Source: Bradyrhizobium sp. CCBAU 51765 (GTDB lineage Bacteria; Pseudomonadota; Alphaproteobacteria; Rhizobiales; Xanthobacteraceae). From it: a stretch of 64,000 nt of DNA. Location of the stretch: the NCBI RefSeq assembly GCF_015291725.1, contig NZ_CP030038.1:4453001-4517000 (forward strand), given 5' to 3'. The notes beneath the pieces were generated by a model that was not told where the DNA came from, did no database searches, and saw only the letters and a program-made list of their open reading frames with translations. Position numbers and translations under genes: made by a program. Positions 1-9,097 of this stretch are shown piece after piece (the first letter of the stretch is position 1; the number at the start of each line of letters is the position of its first letter).

Positions 1-1
1 C

Positions 2-67
2 CGCAACCGCGTGATCTGCGAAGCCGATCCGGAATACGCGGCCGAGACACCCAGCCGCGTGGCGTAG
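2..67 (+). CDS. 3' end of an unidentified gene cut by the window edge
   Basis: An open frame enters from the left edge and stops at a TAG at 65-67, leaving 21 C-terminal residues that end in PSRVA. Codon use is GC-rich like the neighbours. The fragment is too short to assign a family. It runs towards the minus-strand TfoX-like gene, so the two are convergent. Only about 60 bases separate the stops, and I see no clear terminator between them. Confidence 0.45.
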   Translation, partial: RNRVICEADPEYAAETPSRVA

Positions 68-127
68 GTTTTCGCCGGGCTCCTGTAGGCGGGGGGCCCA
101 TAGGCGCGCAAGCCGTGCCTATCATCT

Positions 128-589
128 CTATCCTGAACGGCGGGCACGCTTTGCTTTGCCCACGCTGCCAACCGCCTTCTTGGCGGTCTTCCTGGCCGGA
201 CGCTTCTTCGCAACGGGCTTCTTCGGCTCCACTTTCTTTGCCGCCGCCTTCTTCGCCTTCGGCCGCTTCTTCACCTTGGCGCGTTGGGCCGCGGCGAGGG
301 CCGCCCTCGCCCATTGTGCAAGATCTGCGGAATCATCGAACAGGCGTGCCGGCAACTCCCAGTAGGAATTGACCACCACGGTCTTGGCGCGGGTCGAATA
401 CTGGAACGGCTTTGAGCCTTCGGCCTCGAAGTCCGGAATGGTCGTCTCGTCGGCGCGGAAGAACAGGCCGGCGCGCAAGGACAGCGCGAAATTGACGCCG
501 TCGGCGGAGATGCCGTGGCCCGAGAACATCTTGCGGATGGTGACTGGGCCGAAATCAGCGAACAGATCGATCAGGAATTCGCGGTCCAT
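128..589 (-). CDS. TfoX/Sxy-family protein with Lys/Ala-rich tail
   Basis: A 153-residue protein. Residues 1-95 look like a TfoX N-terminal domain: MDREFLIDLFADFGPVTIRK, then MFSGHGI, then a segment with LFFRADE and a FQYSTR-like turn. In gammaproteobacteria TfoX proteins activate competence genes; in alphaproteobacteria the role of these short homologues is not known, so the function is open. The last 50 residues are Lys/Ala/Pro-rich (KKAAAKK, KKPVAKKRPARK), like a histone H1 tail, and may bind nucleic acid. A frame extended upstream to 712 is open, but it runs through a repeat element at 601-664. The Met at 589 gives the family N-terminus, so I use it. Confidence 0.82.
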   Translation of the reverse strand: MDREFLIDLFADFGPVTIRKMFSGHGISADGVNFALSLRAGLFFRADETTIPDFEAEGSKPFQYSTRAKTVVVNSYWELPARLFDDSADLAQWARAALAAAQRAKVKKRPKAKKAAAKKVEPKKPVAKKRPARKTAKKAVGSVGKAKRARRSG

Positions 590-600
590 CGCCGAACTGT

Positions 601-664
601 CTCCCCAGCGTCGTCCCGGCCTTGTGCGCAATTGCGTACTGGCGCCAGGACCCATAACCACAGG
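601..664. repeat. Palindromic intergenic repeat
   Basis: This stretch holds GTCCCGGCC on one side and GGCGCCAGGAC on the other, around TGCGCAATTGCG, followed by a CCCATAACCACAGGG flank. It can fold into a hairpin, and it resembles a dispersed intergenic repeat that I associate with Bradyrhizobium genomes. It lies just upstream of the chosen TfoX start and argues against the longer reading frame. The family assignment is from memory. Confidence 0.55.
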
Positions 665-740
665 GAGCAGTTTAGCGAAGACTGCCAATCGTGCCAGCGT
701 TGGTACCGACACCGCCTATCATCGAGAGATCACGCGGTAT

Positions 741-766
741 GGGTCCCGGCGTTCGCCGGGACGACG
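741..766. repeat. Short palindromic repeat (GTCCCGGC hairpin)
   Basis: GTCCCGGC (743-750), a GTTC loop and GCCGGGAC (755-762) form a perfect 8-bp hairpin, followed by GACG. This GGGTCCCGGCGTTCGCCGGGACGACG-type unit is common between rhizobial genes. It sits about 25 bases beyond the sufA stop, so it could also help end or stabilise the suf transcript. No T-run follows on the minus strand. Confidence 0.55.
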
Positions 767-791
767 GCAGCATGATTGGGGCGAGCTTGGC

Positions 792-1202
792 TTACCCGTC
801 GATCTTGGCCGGCCGCAGCTCGACCGATTCGCCGCAGCCGCAGGCGGAGACCTGGTTGGGATTGTTGAAGACGAACTGCGCCTGCATCTTGTCGGCCTTG
901 TAGTCCATCTCGGTGCCGAGCAGGAACAGCACGGCCTTGGGATCGACCAGTATCTTGACGCCCTTGTCCTCGACGACCTCGTCGGTCGGCCGGATCTCGT
1001 GGGCGTATTCGACCGTGTAGGACTGACCGGCACAGCCGCCATTCTTCACGCCGACGCGGAGACCTACGATCTCGGAATCTGCGCGCTGGGTCAGCTCGCT
1101 GATGCGCTGGGCGGCGGCGTCCGTCAGCCGCATCACCTGCGGGCGCGGCCGCCGTGGCTTCGGAGTGGATGCTGGTGTCGAGCCTGACGAAATTTGGGTC
1201 AT
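792..1202 (-). CDS. sufA: SufA/IscA-family Fe-S carrier (HesB domain)
   Basis: A 136-residue A-type Fe-S carrier. The first 23 residues are a Ser/Pro/Arg-rich extension. The HesB fold follows from VMRLTDAAAQRI. The three cluster ligands are present: one Cys in GGCAGQSY and the pair in SACGCGES near the C-terminus. A-type carriers receive clusters from the SufBCD scaffold and pass them to target apoproteins. It is the last gene of the minus-strand suf operon and follows sufT after 48 bases, which supports a Suf-linked carrier over an unlinked ErpA. Confidence 0.9.
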   Translation of the reverse strand: MTQISSGSTPASTPKPRRPRPQVMRLTDAAAQRISELTQRADSEIVGLRVGVKNGGCAGQSYTVEYAHEIRPTDEVVEDKGVKILVDPKAVLFLLGTEMDYKADKMQAQFVFNNPNQVSACGCGESVELRPAKIDG

Positions 1203-1250
1203 ATCAGTGATGTGGTCCGTTGCGACGCGAATTCAATGCCGGTGGTGGCG

Positions 1251-1622
1251 TCACCACATGTTGAGCACGAGCCGCGCCTCGTCGCTCATGCGTTCCGGCG
1301 ACCACGGCGGCTCCCAGACGACCTTGACGTCGACCACGCCGACGCCAGGGACGCTGGCGACCGCGTTCTCCACCATGGTCGGCAGCTCGCCGGCGGCCGG
1401 ACAGTTCGGCGTCGTCAGCGTCATCTGCACGTCGACGGAGCGGTCGTCCTTGATCTCAACCTTGTAGATCAGGCCGAGCTCGTAGATGTCGGCCGGGATT
1501 TCCGGGTCGAACACGGTCTTGAGCCCGGCAATGATCTCGCGGGTCAGCCGCTCGGTCTCCTCCGGCGGCAATGCCGAATGGGTCTCCATCGGATTGGCTT
1601 TGATTTCGGCCGTGTCACTCAT
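1251..1622 (-). CDS. sufT: SufT-type Fe-S assembly protein (DUF59/MIP18 family)
   Basis: A 123-residue protein with the DUF59 signature: a DPEIPADIYELGLIY helix-loop, a beta segment with VQMTLTTPNCPAAGELP including the conserved Cys, and GVGVVDVKVVWEPPW. Proteins of this family act in maturation of Fe-S proteins, and SufT homologues sit in suf operons of many bacteria. Its ATG overlaps the sufS stop by 4 bases, which implies translational coupling. The first 25 residues are variable, as in other members. Confidence 0.9.
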   Translation of the reverse strand: MSDTAEIKANPMETHSALPPEETERLTREIIAGLKTVFDPEIPADIYELGLIYKVEIKDDRSVDVQMTLTTPNCPAAGELPTMVENAVASVPGVGVVDVKVVWEPPWSPERMSDEARLVLNMW

Positions 1623-2866
1623 GCGAACAAATCCCGCGCCTTCAGCAGCGCCTGTGCCAGATGATCGACTTCTTCCCGCGTATTATACATGCCGAACGAG
1701 GCCCGGCATGTCGCGGTCACGTTGAACCGCTCTAAAAGCGGCATCACGCAATGGGTGCCAGCGCGCACCGCGATGCCCTGGCGGTCGATCACGGTGGCGA
1801 CGTCATGGGCGTGCGCGCCCTTGAGCTCGAACGAGATCACCGGGCCCTTGCCCCGCGCCGTGCCGATCAGCCGCAGCGAGTTGATCTCGCGCAGGCGTTC
1901 CTGGGCATAGGCGGTGAGATCGTGCTCGTGCGCGGCGATGCGCTCCTTGCCGATCGAATTGACATAGTCGATGGCGGCGCCAAGGCCGACAGCCTCGACG
2001 ATGGGCGGGGTGCCGGCTTCGAACTTGTGGGGCGGGTCGCCGTAGGTGACGATGTCGCGCGAGACCTCGCGGATCATCTCGCCGCCGCCATTGTAGGGGC
2101 GCATCGCGACGAGGTGGTCGTACTTGGCCCAGAGCACGCCGATGCCGGTCGGGCCATACACCTTGTGACCGGTAAAGACGTAGAAATCGCAGCCGAGATC
2201 CTGGACGTCGACCGGCAGATGCACCGCGCCCTGGCTGCCGTCGACCAGCACCGGAATGCCGCGGGCGCGGGCGATTCTCACGACGTCCTTGACCGGGACG
2301 ATGGTGCCGAGCGCATTCGACATCTGCGTGATCGCGACCAGCCTGGTCTTCGGCGTCAGCAGCTTCTCGAACTCGTCGATGAGGAAATTGCCCTCGTCGT
2401 CGACCGGCGCCCATTTGATCACGGCACCCTGGCGTTCCCTGAGGAAATGCCACGGCACGATGTTGGAGTGGTGCTCCATGATCGAGATGACGATCTCGTC
2501 GCCCTCTTTGATATTCGGGCCACCCCAGGACGACGCGACCAGGTTGATCGCCTCCGTCGCGTTGCGGGTGAAGATCACTTCTTCGGTTCGGGGGGCGTTG
2601 ATGAACTGCGCCACCTTGGTGCGGCCGCCCTCATAGGCCTCGGTCGCGGCATTGGCGAGATAGTGCAGGCCGCGATGCACATTGGCGTATTCGCTCGTAT
2701 AGGCCTGCGTCATGCGGTCGAGCACCGACTGCGGCTTCTGCGCCGAGGCGGCGTTGTCGAGATAGACCAGCTTCTTGCCGTAGACTTGCAAAGCGAGCGC
2801 CGGGAAATCCTGGCGCACGCGCGCGACGTCATAGGCGCCGTTCTTGACTGCCGGATGGGTGCTCAT
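1619..2866 (-). CDS. sufS: SufS group II cysteine desulfurase
   Basis: A 415-residue PLP enzyme that takes sulfur from L-cysteine for Fe-S assembly. It shows the class V aminotransferase fold: VYLDNAASAQKP near the N-terminus, TRNATEAINLVA, the PLP-Lys motif TGHKVYGPTGIGVLW and the active-site Cys in RAGTHCVMPLL. The short Cys loop is the group II (SufS) type, in contrast to the longer loop of the IscS/NifS-type enzyme at 6672-7811. The start overlaps the end of sufD by 4 bases. No SufE is seen in the window; SufT and SufA follow instead. Confidence 0.95.
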   Translation of the reverse strand: MSTHPAVKNGAYDVARVRQDFPALALQVYGKKLVYLDNAASAQKPQSVLDRMTQAYTSEYANVHRGLHYLANAATEAYEGGRTKVAQFINAPRTEEVIFTRNATEAINLVASSWGGPNIKEGDEIVISIMEHHSNIVPWHFLRERQGAVIKWAPVDDEGNFLIDEFEKLLTPKTRLVAITQMSNALGTIVPVKDVVRIARARGIPVLVDGSQGAVHLPVDVQDLGCDFYVFTGHKVYGPTGIGVLWAKYDHLVAMRPYNGGGEMIREVSRDIVTYGDPPHKFEAGTPPIVEAVGLGAAIDYVNSIGKERIAAHEHDLTAYAQERLREINSLRLIGTARGKGPVISFELKGAHAHDVATVIDRQGIAVRAGTHCVMPLLERFNVTATCRASFGMYNTREEVDHLAQALLKARDLFA

Positions 2867-4167
2867 GACCGCCGCTCCAGCCAGCGCTCGGCCATGCCGA
2901 TCACATGCTCGCGCAAACCATCGTCGGCGATCTGCTCGATCGCCTCGCCCACGAAGGCCTGGATCAGCAGCGCCTGGGCCTGCTTCTCCGGCAGGCCGCG
3001 CGCCTTGAGATAGAACAACAAGGTGTCATCCAGCGCGCCGGCGGTGGCGCCGTGGCCGCAGGAGACGTCGTCGGCGAAGATCTCGAGCTCGGGCTTGTTG
3101 TCCGCCTCGGCCTCGTCCGAGAGCAGCAGCGCGCGGGTCATCATCTTGCCGTCGGTCTTTTGCGCGTCGGGACGGACGATGATGCGGCCCTGGAACACCG
3201 AATGGGCGCGGTCGTCGATCACGGCGCGGAAGATCTCGCGGCTGACGCAGTTCGGCACGGCATGGTCGACCACCAGCGTGGTGTCACCATGCTCGGTCTT
3301 CTGCAACAGGTTCACGCCGTTGATGGAGAGCTCACTGCCCTCGCCCGCCAGCGTGATGAAGCCCTGCAAACGGCTGACCGCGGCGCCGCTGGTCATGTTG
3401 AAGAAATTGAGCTTGGTGTTGGCACCGACGGTGACGAACTGCGAGGTGATGTTCACCGCATCGGGCGCGTCGTCCATCAGGCGGATATGGGCGACGTCGG
3501 CGTCGTCGCCGACCGCGATAATGACGGCGTCATTGACCTGATAGGTCTTTGCGCCGGCCGCGACGAAACTCTCGATGATGGTGGCGCGGGCACCCTTCCC
3601 GACCTTCACCTGCGAGCGAGTGAAGACCGAGACCGACGCGGCGGTCGCCACATGGACGACCTGGACCGGCGCAGAGAGCTGCGCACCATCCGCAATCGAC
3701 AGCACTACGCCGTCGGTCGCCAGCGCCGCATTCAGCGCGATTACGGCGTCGGTGGATACGGTCTTCAGGACGCCGGGATCCTTCTGCAGCGCCTCCCGCA
3801 GCGTCATGAGGCTCACTTCGGATGCGAGCGCCTTCACGTCGGAGAGCTCGGCCGCGAACACGCCGTCGACCAACACCAGCTTGCGGGCGCCTTCGATCGC
3901 ATGCGCCTTCACCGCGTCCGAGGCGCGCTTCAGCGCGGCCGCATCGGGCGCGGCCGCCAGCGGCAGCACCTCGCCGACCAGCGCGCGCAGATCGGTATAT
4001 TTCCATTCCTCGATCCGGCGGTGCGGCAGGCCGAGGCGCTCGTAGCTCTCGAACGCCTCGCGGCGCGCCGCGATCACATCAGGCGATGCCGACAAGCGGC
4101 CTTCGGCGCTGGCGAACAGGTCGCTCACCGCACGGCCGCCTCCGGTCTTTGCCACAGCAACGTTCAT
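2863..4167 (-). CDS. sufD: SufD, Fe-S scaffold subunit
   Basis: A 434-residue SufD, partner of SufB and SufC in the SufBC2D scaffold complex. The C-terminal half has the SufB/D beta-helix core: HGDTTLVVDHAVPN, RAVIDDRAHSVFQGRI, PELEIFADDVSCGHGAT and LFYLKARGLPEKQAQALL. The N-terminal part has RIEEWKYTDLR, typical of SufD. The frame stays open well upstream to 4425, inside sufC. I place the start at the ATG at 4167 (MNVAVAKT), 11 bases after the sufC stop, because the upstream extension is Arg-rich shadow sequence. Confidence 0.94.
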   Translation of the reverse strand: MNVAVAKTGGGRAVSDLFASAEGRLSASPDVIAARREAFESYERLGLPHRRIEEWKYTDLRALVGEVLPLAAAPDAAALKRASDAVKAHAIEGARKLVLVDGVFAAELSDVKALASEVSLMTLREALQKDPGVLKTVSTDAVIALNAALATDGVVLSIADGAQLSAPVQVVHVATAASVSVFTRSQVKVGKGARATIIESFVAAGAKTYQVNDAVIIAVGDDADVAHIRLMDDAPDAVNITSQFVTVGANTKLNFFNMTSGAAVSRLQGFITLAGEGSELSINGVNLLQKTEHGDTTLVVDHAVPNCVSREIFRAVIDDRAHSVFQGRIIVRPDAQKTDGKMMTRALLLSDEAEADNKPELEIFADDVSCGHGATAGALDDTLLFYLKARGLPEKQAQALLIQAFVGEAIEQIADDGLREHVIGMAERWLERRS

Positions 4168-4178
4168 CTTCAAAATCC

Positions 4179-4931
4179 TTACGCGGCCTCGAACTGGGCG
4201 TAACCGGACGCCTCCAGCTCCAGCGCCAGCTCCTTGCCGCCGCTCTTCACGACGCGGCCTCTCGACATCACGTGCACGACGTCGGGCACGATGTAGTTGA
4301 GCAGCCGCTGATAGTGGGTGATCACGACCATCGCGCGCTTGGGCGAGCGCAGCGCATTGACGCCGTCGGCCGCAATGCGCAGCGCGTCGATGTCGAGGCC
4401 GGAATCCATCTCGTCGAGGATGCACAGGCTCGGCTCGAACAGCGCCATCTGCAGCACCTCGTTGCGCTTCTTCTCGCCGCCGGAGAATCCGACATTGACG
4501 CCGCGCTTGAGCATGTCCTGCGGGATGTTCAGCGACTTCGAGACTTCGCGGACCTTCTTGAGGAAGTCAGGCGTCGAATACTCGCTCTCGCCGCGCGCCT
4601 TGCGCTGCGCGTTCAGCGCGGTGCGCAGGAAGGTCATGGTGGCAACGCCGGGTATCTCGACCGGATACTGAAATGCCAGGAACACGCCCTTCGCGGCGCG
4701 CTCCTCCGGCGCCATCTCCAGGAGGTCCTCGCCCTTGAACAGGATCTGGCCGTCGGTAACTTCATAGCCGGGCTTGCCGGCGATGACGTGCGAGAGCGTC
4801 GACTTGCCGGAGCCATTCGGCCCCATGATCGCGTGCACCTCGCCTTCGTTCACGGTCAGCGTCAGCCCATGGAGGATCTCACGCTCCTCGACACGAACCT
4901 TGAGGTCTTTCACTTCAAGTAAAGCCATCAT
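4179..4931 (-). CDS. sufC: SufC, ATPase of the SufBCD complex
   Basis: A 250-residue ABC-type ATPase. Walker A is GPNGSGKST, the Q-loop is FQYPVEIPGV, the signature is FSGGEKKRNEVLQM (the SufC form of LSGGQ) and Walker B is LCILDEMDSGLD, followed by the switch His in ITHYQRLL. SufC powers the SufB-SufD scaffold and is soluble, not a transporter. Two ATGs are adjacent (4931 and 4928); MALLEVKDL is the family N-terminus and either start is possible. sufD follows after 11 bases. Confidence 0.96.
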   Translation of the reverse strand: MMALLEVKDLKVRVEEREILHGLTLTVNEGEVHAIMGPNGSGKSTLSHVIAGKPGYEVTDGQILFKGEDLLEMAPEERAAKGVFLAFQYPVEIPGVATMTFLRTALNAQRKARGESEYSTPDFLKKVREVSKSLNIPQDMLKRGVNVGFSGGEKKRNEVLQMALFEPSLCILDEMDSGLDIDALRIAADGVNALRSPKRAMVVITHYQRLLNYIVPDVVHVMSRGRVVKSGGKELALELEASGYAQFEAA

Positions 4932-4947
4932 GTTTTTCCATCTATCC

Positions 4948-5054
4948 CCTCATCCTGAGGAGCGCCGCAAGGCGCGTCTCGAAGGATTGAGGCCAACAAT
5001 CTTTCCGGTATCCATCCTTCGAGACGGCCGCTGCACGGCCTCCTCAGGATGAGG
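4948..5054. repeat. Long inverted repeat between sufB and sufC
   Basis: CCTCATCCTGAGGAG (from 4948) is mirrored by CTCCTCAGGATGAGG (to 5054), and inner arms GTCTCGAAGGAT and ATCCTTCGAGAC also pair. The whole unit is about 107 bases and can form a long hairpin. It looks like a dispersed Bradyrhizobium-type intergenic element. It splits an otherwise tightly packed operon, so it may lie within the suf mRNA, where it could alter stability or the ratio of SufB to the downstream proteins. Confidence 0.8.
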
Positions 5055-5060
5055 TCCGAG

Positions 5061-6557
<1,497 letters not shown>

Positions 6558-6641
6558 TCCATCCTCCGCTCGCGGTTTCAAGGACCGCGGTGGATCAAAC
6601 TCGGTCGAGTATTACGATATTTCTCTGCGGAAAGCACGGGG

Positions 6642-6658
6642 CTTAGAACCGTTCGAGC
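6642..6658 (-). promoter_or_regulatory. Candidate iron-responsive (Irr/ICE-like) operator before sufB
   Basis: CTTAGAA-CCG-TTCGAGC (plus strand) resembles the iron control element bound by Irr in rhizobia, remembered as TTTAGAA-N3-TTCTAAA. Ten of fourteen defined positions agree, and one half-site (TTAGAA) is intact. It lies about 85 bases upstream of the sufB start, between the desulfurase stop and sufB. Iron control of suf genes is known in related bacteria, but this site is only a resemblance. Confidence 0.35.
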
Positions 6659-6671
6659 CGTGTTTCGTCGC

Positions 6672-7811
6672 TTAGCCCTTAAGTAGGGTATTACCAAGCT
6701 TTCGCCAAGCCTCTAACGCCCTGTTGATGTGCTCAGGTTCCGTGGACCAGCCCAGACTGAGGCGCACCGCTCCCTGTGCGACCGCGGGGTCATAGCCCAT
6801 GGCCGACAGGACGTGGGAGGGCTGGACCTTGCCGGAGGAGCAGGCGGAGCCGGAGGAGACGGCGATCCCCTCCAGGTCGAAGCCGATGACGGCGGTTTCG
6901 GCCTTCAAACCCGGCGCGGTGAAGAGCACGGTATTGGGTATCCGCTCCACGTCATCCGCAAAGACCGTCGCTCCGGCAACGCCACGAAGACCATTTTCCA
7001 AACGATCTCTGAGGGTTACCATTCGCTTCACATCCTCCGGCAGAGCCTGAAGCGTGGCCTTCACCGCCGCCCCGAAGCCGGCGATCCCCGCGACATTCTC
7101 GGTTCCGGCCCGACGGCTGAGCTCCTGCCCGCCGCCCCGCAGCACCGGCTCCAGGCCGACGATCCCCTCGGTCATCACCAACGCGCCGATCCCCTTGGGG
7201 CCGCCGATCTTGTGCGCAGAAAAGGTGGCAAGGTCTGCGCCTACCTTATTGATATCGAAATGGATTTTACCGAGTGCCTGGATCGCATCGACGTGCAGGA
7301 GCCCGCCGGCCCCATGGACGACGCTTGCGGCCTCAGCGACGGGCTGGAGCGCGCCGGTCTCGTTATTGGCGGCCATGATTGAAACCAAAGCTGGCGGACC
7401 GTCCTCGAGCTGTGCCTTCAGATCCGTGAGGTCGACCACGCCGGAGCGCGTGACCTGGATCAGGCCAATCCTGTCCGGCGGGAACCGGCCACCGGCCAGC
7501 ACCGAGGCATGCTCGACCGCCGAGACCAGCAGCCGCTCGACGGGGCCTCCCGACGGCCCCCGCAGACCCGGCGAGAGCGCCAGCACATTGGCCTCGGTTC
7601 CAGCGGAGGTGAAAACGACGTTCCGCGGCAGCGCGCCGACCGCGGCCGCCAGCGCGGCGCGCGCCTCCTCGACCAACCGTCGCGCCTCCCGCCCTTCGGC
7701 ATGGACCGATGACGGATTGCCGACGAGGTCATAGGCCGCAAGCATCGCCGCCCGGGCCTCGGGGCGCAGCGGCGTGGTCGCGTTCCAGTCGAGATAGACA
7801 CGTGTCGGCAT
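6672..7811 (-). CDS. IscS/NifS-type group I cysteine desulfurase
   Basis: A 379-residue PLP-dependent cysteine desulfurase. It has YLDWNATTPLRPEA, GNPSSVHAEGREARRL, ANNETGALQPV, the PLP-Lys motif FSAHKIGGPKGIGAL, GGGQELSRRAGTENVAGI and the Cys loop SSGSACSSGKVQPSHVL. The long Cys loop marks group I, unlike SufS in the same cluster. It precedes sufB by 114 bases in the same direction and could be the first gene of the suf operon. Alternative jobs are tRNA thiolation or supplying sulfur to SufBCD. Confidence 0.9.
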   Translation of the reverse strand: MPTRVYLDWNATTPLRPEARAAMLAAYDLVGNPSSVHAEGREARRLVEEARAALAAAVGALPRNVVFTSAGTEANVLALSPGLRGPSGGPVERLLVSAVEHASVLAGGRFPPDRIGLIQVTRSGVVDLTDLKAQLEDGPPALVSIMAANNETGALQPVAEAASVVHGAGGLLHVDAIQALGKIHFDINKVGADLATFSAHKIGGPKGIGALVMTEGIVGLEPVLRGGGQELSRRAGTENVAGIAGFGAAVKATLQALPEDVKRMVTLRDRLENGLRGVAGATVFADDVERIPNTVLFTAPGLKAETAVIGFDLEGIAVSSGSACSSGKVQPSHVLSAMGYDPAVAQGAVRLSLGWSTEPEHINRALEAWRKLGNTLLKG

Positions 7812-7859
7812 CTCGCCCTCTTAGCACCTTTTGCCAGCGGGCCAATCGGACGGAGCGTA

Positions 7860-9053
7860 TCAGACCGGCTGGTGCTGCTCCGTCCTGAGAACCATCCGCG
7901 GCACCGCCCGCAATCCGAACAGCGGTCGCAGGCAGGCGATGCGCCGGACGATTTCATAGGTCGTCACACATGTGAGTGCGGTCCCAATGATGACGATGGA
8001 CGCCTCGATTCCGGCCGGCATACCGGTGTCATGCAATTGATGGGCGATCACGATGATCGCGGTCTGATGGACGATGTAATACGGGAAGATCGCGTCGGTC
8101 AGATAGCGGCGCGCGGCGCCGTCGGCTGTGAAGTAGCGCCGCGCAAAGCCCAGCACGGCTACAATCGCGAGCCATTGGTAGCCACCATAGGCCGAGGCGG
8201 CGCCCCACTTCAGCGCCGGCGATGGCGCAAACAGACCGGCGCGAACCAGGATGAAGGCCGAGAAGCAGACGGCCGCAGCGACCAATGCCACCCAGCGCCG
8301 GGCCTCGACGTTGCGCCAGATTCCTTCCTGCTTCGCCAGCAGAAAGCCGATCAGAAAGGCCGTGGCGTGGTCCGCGTGGTTGTACCAGTCACCGAACAAC
8401 GCATGCGTGGACGGGAAGGCCGGGAACAGCACCAGACGCCAGGCCACAAACAGCAGGCACGGCACGATCAGAAGCGATGGCCCCGCGAGCAAGACGGCCA
8501 GCTTGCGGCTGAGCCAGTCGGCGCCGGCCGGCCAAAGCGCGAGCACGCCGAGCAAGGCCATCGTGTAGACCCACAGATAGACCACGAACCAGAGATGGTT
8601 CCAGGTCGGCAACACGATGCAGGGGTTCGGACAGAACTGGGCCCCGAAGGCAAAATAGTGCCGGGTGTAGAAATCGAAAAAGCCGGCGGAATAGCCGAGT
8701 GTCTCGACGATCTGGAGGTAGGACTGCGGCGGCACGATAATGAGCATGCCGAAGATCAGCGGGATCAAGAGCCGCGCCGACCGCGCACCGGCCATCGAGG
8801 CAAGACTCGACTTGTCCAGCATGAAGCGCGTGGCAACCCCGGAGACCAGAAACAGAAGCGACAGCCGCCAAGGGTTGAGGAACAGCATCACCGGTTCCAG
8901 CCAGGTGAGCCGGTGCACGCTCTTGATGTGAAATCCCCAGGACACGTAGAGCATGCCGACGTGGTAGAAGATCAGCAGCCCAAAGGCTAAAATCCGCACC
9001 CAGTCCAGATCGATGCGCCTGTCCGAGCTTTGGAACTGCTGTGGTGTTGTCAT
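7860..9053 (-). CDS. Acyltransferase 3 family integral membrane protein
   Basis: A 397-residue polytopic protein of the acyltransferase 3 (OafA/OpgC-like) family. It opens with RRIDLDWVRILAFGLLIFYH, where the family's conserved Asp/Arg and His lie in the first membrane helix, and it has about ten predicted membrane segments. These enzymes acylate extracytoplasmic glycans or small molecules; the substrate cannot be read here. It is transcribed divergently from the LytTR regulator, with 44 bases between the starts, which suggests that regulator may control it. The end lies 48 bases upstream of the desulfurase start. Confidence 0.85.
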   Translation of the reverse strand: MTTPQQFQSSDRRIDLDWVRILAFGLLIFYHVGMLYVSWGFHIKSVHRLTWLEPVMLFLNPWRLSLLFLVSGVATRFMLDKSSLASMAGARSARLLIPLIFGMLIIVPPQSYLQIVETLGYSAGFFDFYTRHYFAFGAQFCPNPCIVLPTWNHLWFVVYLWVYTMALLGVLALWPAGADWLSRKLAVLLAGPSLLIVPCLLFVAWRLVLFPAFPSTHALFGDWYNHADHATAFLIGFLLAKQEGIWRNVEARRWVALVAAAVCFSAFILVRAGLFAPSPALKWGAASAYGGYQWLAIVAVLGFARRYFTADGAARRYLTDAIFPYYIVHQTAIIVIAHQLHDTGMPAGIEASIVIIGTALTCVTTYEIVRRIACLRPLFGLRAVPRMVLRTEQHQPV

Positions 9054-9097
9054 GGTATTCTGCTCCTTGACGGGACGACGAACGCGGTTTCCGGGCC

